Assembly (NCBI GenBank): GCA_030429665.1
Contig: JAUIEZ010000040.1
Location: forward strand, 1 to 35,326
Direction of reading: 5' to 3'
Length of the DNA: 35,326 bases
DNA from: Gammaproteobacteria bacterium
GTDB taxonomy: Bacteria > Pseudomonadota > Gammaproteobacteria > Arenicellales > CAJQKF01
The translations under genes and the position numbers were made by a program. Below the pieces are notes generated by a model that was not told where the DNA came from, ran no database searches, and was given only the letters and a program-made list of their open reading frames with translations. The number at the start of each line of letters is the position of its first letter. Position 1 is the first letter of the stretch. Of this stretch, positions 1 through 7,884 are shown piece after piece.

Positions 1-738
1 CCAGCTGATGTCGCCACCGCCGCCACCGGCCAGCAGGGCAATACCGGTGGTCTCGTCGTCGGAACCGTCATCCAGCGAGGTGTAGCCAGCGCCCAACCAG
101 AAGTTTTCCAGGTTGAACTTGGCAGCCACGCCGGTCTGGTCGACGTCGTCCGGATCGTTGTCGGCGTTGGCATAGCCAGCCGCGATGGACAGGGCGCCGG
201 TGCTGAAGGTACCAGCAACCTGCCAGCCGTCTGCACCGCTGGAGTTCGGGTTGTCACCGTCCAGGTTCAGGTCCACCTGCAGGGCGATCGGGCCAGCGCC
301 GCCAGCGTACGACAGGGTGTTGGAAGTACGGTAGGAACCGTTGTACGCATCACCACCGACGTTCTGCGACACGTCCATGATGGTGCCGACATGGTTGAAC
401 ATGGCGGACCACACGCGACCCATGGTCACGGTGCCGAAGCTGCCGCTCAGGCCAACGTAGCTCAGACGGTTGTTGTCCTGCACGTCAGCGACGTCGGAAG
501 CCACGCCGAACTCGTAGCGATACACAGCGCTCAGGCCGTTACCGAGATCCTCGGAGCCCTTCACGCCGAAACGCGAGCTGATGTTCTTGATGTCGGTCTG
601 GTCGCCACCGGCCGCCTCTTCCTGGTCCAGGAAGGAAACTGCGGTGTTAATACGACCATACCAGGTGGCCTCGGCCATGGCGGTCGCAGGAGCTACGAGA
701 GTACCTGCAACGGCAACAGCGAGAAGTTTTTTGTTCAT
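1..738 (-). CDS. Gram-negative porin (N-terminal part, cut by window edge)
   Basis: Reading the minus strand from 738 gives a typical signal peptide (MNKKLLAVAVAGTLVAPATA, cleavage near AMA) followed by EATWYGRINTAVSFLD, the usual first strand of OmpC/PhoE-like general porins. Further on come SSRFGVKGSEDLGNGL and FGTVTMGRVW, both typical of the family. About 245 codons lie in the window, and the reading frame runs off position 1, so the C-terminal strands are missing. The start is supported by an AAGGAGA ribosome site at 747-753. The product would be a trimeric outer-membrane channel for small solutes; substrate cannot be inferred. It is divergent from the hox operon, with 375 bases between the two starts. 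Family assignment is firm, the subtype is not. Confidence 0.93.
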   Translation of the reverse strand, partial: MNKKLLAVAVAGTLVAPATAMAEATWYGRINTAVSFLDQEEAAGGDQTDIKNISSRFGVKGSEDLGNGLSAVYRYEFGVASDVADVQDNNRLSYVGLSGSFGTVTMGRVWSAMFNHVGTIMDVSQNVGGDAYNGSYRTSNTLSYAGGAGPIALQVDLNLDGDNPNSSGADGWQVAGTFSTGALSIAAGYANADNDPDDVDQTGVAAKFNLENFWLGAGYTSLDDGSDDETTGIALLAGGGGGDISW

Positions 739-1113
739 GAGACGTCTCTCCTTACCTGTTTCTAGGATGTGCTTTAAAAGCACGCGTATTGTGCACGGGT
801 TTTTTTGCCCGCGCAAGCAAAAATACAACACGCCGTTGCGAATGTGCCACAGTCGGCCGGGGTGTTGCAAAATTGCCGACAAGGCCGAATTCCGGCAACC
901 GGCGCGCGGGCCGGTGACGGCGCTACCGCCCGAATCGCCGCCCCGAAGAAAATCGAACGTTTTCACGGTCGATTGGCCTACGGGCGCTTTTCGGCGAGAA
1001 AACCGGCGGCATGCGCCTGACATGGCCGTTTCGGCATGGGTATTGGCCACGGCGCGCGGCGCGGTTGTATGATTGGGGCGTCGCGCTCGCAACCTACGCC
1101 GGGAGTTCCCTAC
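739..1113. other. Intergenic region between porin and hox operon
   Basis: This stretch of about 375 bases separates the divergent porin and hoxF starts and must contain both promoters. I see no credible gene; the reading frames crossing it lack family similarity. It holds the porin ribosome site (747-753), a perfect inverted repeat at 769-783 and a short CGGG/CCCG hairpin with a T-rich loop near 798-813. I looked for a sigma-54 type -24/-12 pair before hoxF and found no convincing match. Confidence 0.6.
769..783. promoter_or_regulatory. Perfect 7-bp inverted repeat upstream of porin
   Basis: GTGCTTTAAAAGCAC is a perfect palindrome with 7-base arms around one central base. It lies 31-45 bases upstream of the porin start codon, just before the ribosome site. 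It could be an operator or a small 5'-UTR hairpin. Function is inferred from position only. Confidence 0.35.
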
Positions 1114-2865
1114 TTGACGCCAAGAGGCGCCCAGACCCCAGTCACGCCGTCGGATCCCGGCGATTCGCTGTTGCAGGCGCTGGTGCGCCGACAATGGACG
1201 CACGGCGGCATCGACGAGATCGCCATGGCCGAGATCGCCGGACGCTACGGCGTCAGCGTCGGCGAGGTGCGCGGCGTGGTGCACTTCTATGCCTTCCTCG
1301 ACGACGCGTCGGGCGTGACCCACGACATTCGCGTCAGTGACAACATCGTCGACCGCATGGCCGGCAGTGCCGAACTGATGGCGCTGCTGGCGCGAGAGAC
1401 GGGGCTGTCACCGGGCGAGTCGCGCGGCCCGGCCCGGCTGTCGTTCACGTCGTGCATCGGCCTGTCGGACCAGGGACCGTCGCTGTTGGTCAATGGACTT
1501 GCCATGGCCCGGGTCGACGCCGGGCGGGCCGCGCAGATCGCCGAGCGTGTCCGTCGCGGCGAGTCGGTCTCCCGCTGGCCGGCATCATGGTTCACCATCG
1601 AGGACAACGTCCGCCTGCCGGGCCGGCTTCTGCGCGGCGCCTTCGCTCCCGGCGAGGCGCTCGGCCGCGCCCGTCGAATCGGCTCCGCCGCGCTTCTCGA
1701 CGAACTCGAGGCGAGCGGACTGCGCGGGCGCGGCGGCGCGGGATTTCCCACCGCGCGCAAGTGGCGGCTGTGCGCCGCGGCCCCCGGCGCCCACCGCGTG
1801 GTGGTCTGCAACGCAGACGAAGGGGAGCCGGGCACCTTCAAGGATCGCGTACTTCTCGCCAACCACGCCGACAGACTGCTGGAGGGCATGGCGGTGTGCG
1901 CGGCCGCGACCGGCGCGGACATCGGCCTCGTCTACCTGCGTGGCGAGTACCGCAACCTCCTCGACGGTCTGGAAGGCGCCATCTCTCGGCTGCGCGCCGC
2001 CGGCGTGATCGGCGACGGCTTCGACGTTCACGTCCACCTCGGCGCCGGCGCCTACATCTGCGGCGAGGAGTCCGCGCTGATCGAGTCGCTGGAAGGCCAC
2101 CGCGGCGTGCCCCGCATCCGCCCGCCGTTCCCGGTCACCCGGGGGTACCGCGGCCACCCGACCGTGGTCAACAATGTCGAGACGTTCATTGCCGCGGCTA
2201 TGGTCGCGCTGAACGGCCCCGGCTGGCTGCGCGAGGAAGGTACGCCCCAGTCGGCCGGCACCCGGTTGTTGAGCGTGTCGGGGGATTGCGCCTCGCCCGG
2301 CATCTACGAGGTTCCCTTCGGCATCTCCATCGCCGAGGTTCTCGAACGATGCGAAGCGCGCGACACGCGCGCGGTGCAGGTCGGCGGGCCGGCCGGATCG
2401 CTGGTGCCCGCGACGCGATTCGATCACCGTATCAGCCACGAGGACTACTCGACCGGCGGGTCGTTCATGGTATTCGACGACAGCCGCGACCTGCTCGACG
2501 TCGTGACCAACTTCACCCGCTTCTTCACCCATGAGAGCTGCGGCTTCTGTACGCCGTGCCGGGTCGGCGGCGCCCTGCTCGGCAAGCGGCTCGACAAGAT
2601 CGCCGGCGGCGGCGGAACGCGCGTCGACGTCGAGACCATGCGGCAGTTCGCCGGCGTCATGCGCAGCGCCAGCCACTGCGGACTCGGGCAGACCGCGTCC
2701 AACCCCGTCATGGACCTGATCGAATACTTTCCCGAAGCAATCGACGCGCGCCTGTGCTCGATGGACTACGCACCCGCGTTCGACCTCGACGCCGCGCTGC
2801 GGGAGGCACGGGAGTTGACCGGCCGCGACGACCCGCGCGCCCACCTCGACCGGAGCGAAGCATGA
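1114..2865 (+). CDS. hoxF: NAD-reducing [NiFe] hydrogenase, diaphorase subunit HoxF
   Basis: HoxF carries FMN and the NAD(H) site of the cytoplasmic bidirectional hydrogenase. It is a fusion of a NuoE-like domain (about residues 1-150 from the start used) and a NuoF-like domain. Visible signatures are RGRGGAGFPTARKW (204-217), CNADEGEPGTFKDR (232-245) and GAGAYICGEESALIE (310-324) for FMN/NADH, and ESCGFCTPC plus SHCGLG for a [4Fe-4S] cluster (C476, C479, C482, C522). The NuoE-like part keeps only one of the four usual cluster cysteines (C114, in SCIGLS). I chose the TTG at 1114 because GGGAG lies 8 bases upstream (1101-1105) and the length, 583 aa, fits HoxF. ATGs at 1036 and 1069 are in frame but lack a ribosome site. 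Its TGA overlaps the hoxU ATG (ATGA). Confidence 0.95.
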   Translation: MTPRGAQTPVTPSDPGDSLLQALVRRQWTHGGIDEIAMAEIAGRYGVSVGEVRGVVHFYAFLDDASGVTHDIRVSDNIVDRMAGSAELMALLARETGLSPGESRGPARLSFTSCIGLSDQGPSLLVNGLAMARVDAGRAAQIAERVRRGESVSRWPASWFTIEDNVRLPGRLLRGAFAPGEALGRARRIGSAALLDELEASGLRGRGGAGFPTARKWRLCAAAPGAHRVVVCNADEGEPGTFKDRVLLANHADRLLEGMAVCAAATGADIGLVYLRGEYRNLLDGLEGAISRLRAAGVIGDGFDVHVHLGAGAYICGEESALIESLEGHRGVPRIRPPFPVTRGYRGHPTVVNNVETFIAAAMVALNGPGWLREEGTPQSAGTRLLSVSGDCASPGIYEVPFGISIAEVLERCEARDTRAVQVGGPAGSLVPATRFDHRISHEDYSTGGSFMVFDDSRDLLDVVTNFTRFFTHESCGFCTPCRVGGALLGKRLDKIAGGGGTRVDVETMRQFAGVMRSASHCGLGQTASNPVMDLIEYFPEAIDARLCSMDYAPAFDLDAALREARELTGRDDPRAHLDRSEA

Positions 2866-3569
2866 GCGTGCTGATCGTAGACGGCCGCGAGATCGAGTTC
2901 GAGCCGCCCGCGACCATCATCGAAGCCTGCAACAAGGCGGGCGTCTACCTGCCGCACCTGTGCTGGCGGCCAGACTTCTCGCCGCACGGAAGCTGCCGCG
3001 TCTGCACCGTGCGCGCCAACGGCCGTGAAGTCGCCGCCTGCATCACCGCCGCCGAGGACGGCATGCGTGTCGAGAATACAGCCGACGACATCGTGGAAAA
3101 GCGAAAGACACTGCTGTCGATGTTGTTCGTCGAAGGCAATCACGTGTGCCCGGCGTGCGAAAAGTCGGGAAACTGCCAACTCCAGGCGGTCGCCTACTAC
3201 CACGGCGTCACCGCGCCGACACTGACCTATTTCTATCCGCCGCGCCCGCTGGACGCCTCGCACCCGGACGTCGTCATCGACCTGAACCGCTGCATCCTGT
3301 GCGAGCTCTGCGTACGCGCGAGCCGGCAAAGCGACGGCAAGAACGTGTTCTCCATCGGCGGGCGCGGCATCGACGCGCACCTCGTCGTCAACAGCGAGAC
3401 CGGCCGGCTGGGCGACAGCGAACTCGATATCGACGACCGGGCGGCTCACATCTGCCCGGTCGGCGCCATCCTTCCCCGACGGGGCGCCTTCCAAACGCCC
3501 ATCGGCCGGCGCAAGTACGACATCGACCCGATCGATGTCGCCGGCGACGCCTCGGAGGGCGAGACATGA
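2862..3569 (+). CDS. hoxU: NAD-reducing hydrogenase, diaphorase small subunit HoxU
   Basis: This 235-residue iron-sulfur protein relays electrons between HoxF and the HoxYH hydrogenase module and resembles the N-terminal part of complex I NuoG. The order of sites is visible: a [2Fe-2S] ferredoxin-type set (C34, C45, C48, C60), a His/Cys [4Fe-4S] site in HVCPACEKSGNC (H94, C96, C99, C105), and a further [4Fe-4S] site CILCELC plus CPVGA (C144, C147, C150, C198). Length matches known HoxU proteins. The ATG at 2862 overlaps the hoxF stop as ATGA, and the gene in turn overlaps hoxY the same way, so translational coupling is likely. An in-frame extension upstream of 2862 is only a shadow of hoxF. 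Confidence 0.96.
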   Translation: MSVLIVDGREIEFEPPATIIEACNKAGVYLPHLCWRPDFSPHGSCRVCTVRANGREVAACITAAEDGMRVENTADDIVEKRKTLLSMLFVEGNHVCPACEKSGNCQLQAVAYYHGVTAPTLTYFYPPRPLDASHPDVVIDLNRCILCELCVRASRQSDGKNVFSIGGRGIDAHLVVNSETGRLGDSELDIDDRAAHICPVGAILPRRGAFQTPIGRRKYDIDPIDVAGDASEGET

Positions 3570-4105
3570 CGGACAAGGTCAAGGTCGCCACCGTGTCGCT
3601 GGCCGGCTGTTTCGGCTGCCACATGTCGCTGCTCGACATCGACGAACGTCTCGCCGAGCTGGTTGAGCGGGTCACCTTCGACCGTTCGCCGTTCACGGAC
3701 AAGAAAATCCTGGGCGAGTGCGATATCGGGATCGTGGAAGGCGGCGTGTGCAACGCCGAGAACGTCGAGGTGCTGCGCGAGTTCCGTCGCCGCTGCCGCA
3801 CGCTGGTCGCCATGGGCGCCTGCGCGATCAACGGCGGCGTGCCGGCCATGCGCAACTCGTTCAGCGTGCGCGAATGCATCGGGGAATCCTACGTGCGCGG
3901 CATCGGGGTCGAGGATCCGCAGGTACCCGACGACCCGGAGCTGCCATTGCTGCTGGACCAGGTGCATCCCGTCCACGAGGTGGTCAGGATCGACTACTTC
4001 CTGCCCGGCTGCCCGCCACCGGCGGACACCATCTGGGCGTTCTTCACCGCGCTGCTCGAGGGACGCGACCCGACCTACAGTTACCGGCAGATTCACTATG
4101 ACTGA
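3566..4105 (+). CDS. hoxY: NAD-reducing hydrogenase small subunit HoxY
   Basis: HoxY is the electron-transfer small subunit that pairs with HoxH. The 179-residue product has the short form typical of group 3d enzymes: no twin-arginine signal and only the proximal [4Fe-4S] cluster. Its ligands are visible as C15 and C18 (SLAGCFGCHMSLLD), C86 (MGACAINGG) and C149 (FLPGCPPP). Absence of a signal peptide supports a cytoplasmic location. The ATG overlaps the hoxU stop (ATGA), and the gene overlaps hoxH by 8 bases. The long reading frame upstream of 3566 in this phase is a shadow of hoxU. Confidence 0.96.
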   Translation: MTDKVKVATVSLAGCFGCHMSLLDIDERLAELVERVTFDRSPFTDKKILGECDIGIVEGGVCNAENVEVLREFRRRCRTLVAMGACAINGGVPAMRNSFSVRECIGESYVRGIGVEDPQVPDDPELPLLLDQVHPVHEVVRIDYFLPGCPPPADTIWAFFTALLEGRDPTYSYRQIHYD

Positions 4106-5597
4106 AGAGCTCGACGCCCTGGAGACGGCAGCCAACCCGGATACGCTCAAGCGCGTGGTCATCGAGCCGGTGACCCGCGTCGAGGGCCACGGCAAGGTCA
4201 CGTTGTTGCTCGACGACGAAGATCGCGTGCGCCAGGCGCGGCTGCACATCGTGGAGTTTCGCGGCTTCGAAAAATTCGTCCAGGGGCGCCCCTACTGGGA
4301 ACTGCCGGTCATGGTCCAGCGCCTGTGCGGCATCTGCCCGGTCAGTCATCACCTTGCCGCGTCCAAGGCCATCGATCGCATCAACGGCGTCACCGATTTG
4401 CCGCCCACCGCCGACAAGATCCGCCGCCTGCTGCATTTCGGCCAGGTGCTGCAGTCCCATGCCCTGCATTTTTTCCACCTGTCCTCGCCGGACCTCGTCT
4501 TCGGCTACGACGACGCCGTATCCCATCGCAACATCTTCGGCATTCTCGACGATCATCCGGACATCGCGCGTCGCGGCATCATGCTCAGGCAGTTCGGCCA
4601 GCAGGTCATCGAGGCGATCGCCGGCAAGCGCATCCACGGCAACGTCGCGGTCCCCGGGGGCGTCAACAAGGCGCTGACGGCGGCCGAGCGCGCCGCCCTT
4701 GGCGAACCGATGAAAGAGGTTCTCGAACACGCGAAGGAAGCGCTGGAACTGGCGCGCCGGCTCTTCCTCGCCGACGTCGATCATTCCTCGCGCTTCGCGC
4801 GGGTGGACACCGCCATGCTGTCCCTGGTTCGAAACGACGGCGCCCTGGAACTCTATGACGGCGGGCTGCGCGCCAGGAGCATCGACGGCGGCGCGATCTT
4901 CGACCACGTGCCGGTGGAAGCCTACGGCGAGCACATTCGCGAGCAGGTCAAGCCGTGGAGCTACATGAAGTTTCCCTACATCACCGACCTTGGCCGTGAC
5001 GCCGGCGCCTATCGCGTCGGGCCGCTGGCACGGGTGAACAACTGCGATTTCATCGACACGCCGCTCGCCGAGGCCGCGCGCGTCGAGTTTCGCGCGTTCG
5101 CCGAGCCGGCCCCGGTGCAGTCCACGCTGGCCTTTCACTGGGCGCGCATGATCGAACTGCTGCACTGCGCCGAGGCCATCGAACGCCTGCTGGCCGACGA
5201 CGACCTGTCGGGCGGCGAACTGCGAAGCGACGGCGAGATGACCCACGAAGGCGTCGGTGTCATCGAGGCGCCGAGAGGCACGCTGTTTCACCACTTCCTC
5301 GTCGACGACCAGGGCCTGGTCCGCCGTGCCAACCTGATCGTCTCCACCACGAGCAACAACCGCGCCATGAACGACTCCATCCGGCGCGTCGCCCTCGACG
5401 AACTCGACGGTCGCACGCTGACCGAGGGGCTCCTCAACCGCATCGAGGTCGCCATCCGCGCGTACGATCCCTGCCTGTCCTGCGCCACTCACGCGCTCGG
5501 CAAGATGCCCCTCGCGCTGGAGCTGGTCGACCATGACGGAGATACCATCGCGACGCTTCGCCGCGACGTCGACGGCGGCGTAAGGCGATCCGTGTGA
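4098..5597 (+). CDS. hoxH: NAD-reducing hydrogenase large subunit HoxH
   Basis: This 499-residue protein holds the NiFe active site. The L1 motif RLCGICPVSH supplies C77 and C80, and the L2 motif DPCLSCATH supplies C459 and C462. The VTRVEGHGK signature lies near residues 25-33. After H465 there are 34 residues, the expected C-terminal peptide removed by the maturation protease after nickel insertion; this tail looks longer than the roughly two dozen residues I recall for the Ralstonia enzyme. The start ATG at 4098 overlaps hoxY by 8 bases. The protease gene hoxW follows immediately, as expected. The hyp genes needed to build the Fe(CN)2CO centre are not in this window. Confidence 0.97.
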   Translation: MTEELDALETAANPDTLKRVVIEPVTRVEGHGKVTLLLDDEDRVRQARLHIVEFRGFEKFVQGRPYWELPVMVQRLCGICPVSHHLAASKAIDRINGVTDLPPTADKIRRLLHFGQVLQSHALHFFHLSSPDLVFGYDDAVSHRNIFGILDDHPDIARRGIMLRQFGQQVIEAIAGKRIHGNVAVPGGVNKALTAAERAALGEPMKEVLEHAKEALELARRLFLADVDHSSRFARVDTAMLSLVRNDGALELYDGGLRARSIDGGAIFDHVPVEAYGEHIREQVKPWSYMKFPYITDLGRDAGAYRVGPLARVNNCDFIDTPLAEAARVEFRAFAEPAPVQSTLAFHWARMIELLHCAEAIERLLADDDLSGGELRSDGEMTHEGVGVIEAPRGTLFHHFLVDDQGLVRRANLIVSTTSNNRAMNDSIRRVALDELDGRTLTEGLLNRIEVAIRAYDPCLSCATHALGKMPLALELVDHDGDTIATLRRDVDGGVRRSV

Positions 5598-6070
5598 AGC
5601 CGGCGCCGATACTGGTGATCGGCTACGGCAACCCGGACCGCGGCGACGACGGCGCGGGCATCGAAGTCGTCAACCGACTTGCGAGGTCAATCGAGGGCAC
5701 CGCCCTCGAGCCGAACGTGGAGACCAGGACCGCCGTCCAGCTCATGATCGAGCACGCCGCCTGGCTGAACGGGCGCGTGTGCGCGGTCTTCGTGGACTGC
5801 GCGGAAAACGTCGATTCGCCCTGCCGCGTGTCCGAAGTGGAAGCGGTACGTGACCGCAGCTATACCAGTCACCAGCTTTCGCCGCCGGCACTGCTCGAGG
5901 TGCAGCAGCGCGCCTTCGCGCAGCAGCCGGGCCGGTCGTGGCTGGTGGAGATCCCCGGTCGCGAGTTCGCCCTCGCCGCGGGTTTTTCCCCGACCACGCG
6001 CCAATGCCTGCCGTCCTGCCTGGATGCGCTGACGCGCCTGGTCACCCGCACGGTTTCCGCTTTCGCGTAG
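5594..6070 (+). CDS. hoxW: Hydrogenase maturation endopeptidase HoxW
   Basis: The 158-residue product belongs to the HybD/HoxW/HycI family, nickel-dependent checkpoint proteases that cut the large-subunit precursor after the last active-site histidine. The N-terminal GYGNPDRGDDGAG motif is diagnostic, with its second Asp in the position of the first metal ligand. VFVDCAE and TSHQLSPPALL provide the other expected Asp and His ligands. The start is a GTG overlapping the hoxH stop (GTGA), so it is translationally coupled to its substrate gene and closes the operon. Its stop abuts, with no gap, the stop of the convergent cyclase gene. The HoxW name, rather than another peptidase of the family, follows from the operon. 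Confidence 0.93.
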   Translation: MKPAPILVIGYGNPDRGDDGAGIEVVNRLARSIEGTALEPNVETRTAVQLMIEHAAWLNGRVCAVFVDCAENVDSPCRVSEVEAVRDRSYTSHQLSPPALLEVQQRAFAQQPGRSWLVEIPGREFALAAGFSPTTRQCLPSCLDALTRLVTRTVSAFA

Positions 6071-7774
6071 TCAATCCCGCTCCCGCGACCCGCTTCGATC
6101 AGGCAGCCGCGCCACGAACGCCAGCAGCTTCGCGGAATCGAACATGGCGACCTCGATGCCGTTGTCGCGGCCGCGCACTTCGATGGAACGAAATTCGAGC
6201 GCGTCATCCCCGGCGCCGAGATGATCGAGCGCTTCCCTGGAAACGACCAGGTCGCAACCGTGGATCTTGCTGGCCGTTTCCAGGCGCGCGGCAATGTTGA
6301 CGTTGTCGCCGATCGCGGTGAGCAGCGGCGAAGCCGGCGGACCCATGCGACCAACGATCGCTGGACCGGCGTGGATACCCACCCCCATGCGCAATTCCAG
6401 GTCAAACTCGCCGCACAACCGCTCGTTGAGCCGCGCGAGCCGGCGAAACATCTCCGCCGCCCCATTCAGGGCATCGGTCACGGCGCGCCGCAGGTCACGG
6501 GAGTCGAGCCCGTACAGGGCCATCAATCCGTCGCCGGAGAACTGGGCATAGTGTCCGCCGGTCGCATTGAGCGCGCCGGTCAACTCGCCGAAGAACTGGT
6601 TGAGTATGAACACGGCATCGTAGGGCAGGATACGCTCGCTGATGCGGGTGGACTCGCGCATGTCCACGAACACGCAGACCACGTCCCGTTCGTTCCCCGT
6701 CACGCCGCCGGCGGCGAGCGCCCGCGCGGTATCCGCGCCGGGATCGACCAGTGGCGTGATGGCGACGTCGACCGCGGGCCGCGTCTGGCAGGCGAGGCGG
6801 ACGTTGTCGTCGGCCCCGATGCGCTCGAGCGCGGCTTTCTCCAGCGCGCCCGGCGCCGGCAAGTGCTCCCGGCCACTGCCGACGCGCACGCGGCAAGTGG
6901 TGCAGCGGGCGCGGCCGCCGCATACCGAGGCATGCGGCACGCCGGCAGCGCGCAGCGCCTCGAGCAGCGTCTGGCCGCGACGCGCCGCGATGCGATGGCC
7001 GTTGGCGTGAACGATTCTGACCTCGCCCCCGCGACGCGCCAGGCGCGCACGAACCTGGCGGGCGGCCAGCACCAGCGCCAGCGCGCCCGCCAGCACGAGC
7101 AGCACCGGCGTCTCCAGCGACGACAGCGCGACGCGCGTCGAGGCGTCCATGCGCGCGTAACTGGCGAAAACGTCGCGCATGACGTCCGGATCGTCGAGCC
7201 AGGTCGACGCCGTCAACGCGGCGCGCAGCACGCCGGCCTCGGCAAGCACCGGCACGGCGACGGCCAGCACGACCCAGAGCGGGAAGGTTCGCCGGTACCA
7301 GTCCTTCAGGCGCAACCAGTAGTGCAGGCCGATGACGACGTGAACCCATACCACGACCAGCAGCACCGGCAACTGGACCGCCGTGCGCCCGTTGCCGGCG
7401 ATGACCGTCGCGAGGTAGTAGTAGTCGGGATCGAGGCCGCCCAGTTCGGCCGCCACCCGGGTGCCGATCACGTGCGAGGTCACCAGCGGCGCGATCGACA
7501 GGCCGAAAACCAGTTGCAACGTTTCCCATGCGGGCATTCGAAGGGTGCGTCGCCGGCACAACCGCAACAATGCCAGCAGGAAGTGCAACCACAGGCTGCC
7601 GTGCAACAGCAGCATCGGCAACGGATGGTCCCAGATCGGCGAAAACAATGACCGCCACGCCTCCATGGCCTCGAAGCCGACGATGCCCAGCGCGTGATTG
7701 ATGAAGTGCTGAACAACGTAAAAGGCCAGCCCCAGGCCGGTGCCGAGCCTCAGGCGGCGTTCCCATTGGTACAT
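6071..7774 (-). CDS. Membrane-anchored [2Fe-2S] class III nucleotidyl cyclase
   Basis: The 567-residue protein has three parts. Residues about 1-240 form some six hydrophobic helices with many histidines (H23, H27, H58, H64, H101, H145, H151), reminiscent of a cytochrome b / succinate dehydrogenase anchor. Residues about 250-345 are a ferredoxin domain with C285, C291, C294 and C329 (C-x5-C-x2-C spacing, adrenodoxin-like). Residues about 365-550 are a class III cyclase with metal aspartates D371 and D415 and GDNVNIAARLE (D490, N493, R497). Asp at the purine-selecting site favours ATP, but the usual Lys partner in KxxGD is Gln (QFSGDG). It would make a cyclic nucleotide in response to heme or cluster redox state; that sensing role is inferred. 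It is convergent with hoxW with no gap between the stops. Confidence 0.88.
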   Translation of the reverse strand: MYQWERRLRLGTGLGLAFYVVQHFINHALGIVGFEAMEAWRSLFSPIWDHPLPMLLLHGSLWLHFLLALLRLCRRRTLRMPAWETLQLVFGLSIAPLVTSHVIGTRVAAELGGLDPDYYYLATVIAGNGRTAVQLPVLLVVVWVHVVIGLHYWLRLKDWYRRTFPLWVVLAVAVPVLAEAGVLRAALTASTWLDDPDVMRDVFASYARMDASTRVALSSLETPVLLVLAGALALVLAARQVRARLARRGGEVRIVHANGHRIAARRGQTLLEALRAAGVPHASVCGGRARCTTCRVRVGSGREHLPAPGALEKAALERIGADDNVRLACQTRPAVDVAITPLVDPGADTARALAAGGVTGNERDVVCVFVDMRESTRISERILPYDAVFILNQFFGELTGALNATGGHYAQFSGDGLMALYGLDSRDLRRAVTDALNGAAEMFRRLARLNERLCGEFDLELRMGVGIHAGPAIVGRMGPPASPLLTAIGDNVNIAARLETASKIHGCDLVVSREALDHLGAGDDALEFRSIEVRGRDNGIEVAMFDSAKLLAFVARLPDRSGSRERD

Positions 7775-7884
7775 GCGTCGATCCGGTTGATTCCGCGGCC
7801 GCGGCCGCGGCGCGGCGTGGTAACATGCAGCCGGCGCGGCGGCCGGCGCGCCTATTCTACGACACCCATCCGTGCAATCGGTTC

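Noticed and set aside
950-1113. Sigma-54 promoter for the hox operon
   Set aside because: GG and GC pairs near 1021-1060 do not have the -24/-12 spacing and consensus needed.
1585-2844. Long minus-strand reading frames opposite hoxF (and similar frames opposite hoxH, btuB and the HerA-like gene)
   Set aside because: Typical antisense frames of GC-rich coding DNA; the plus-strand or real-gene products carry all family motifs.
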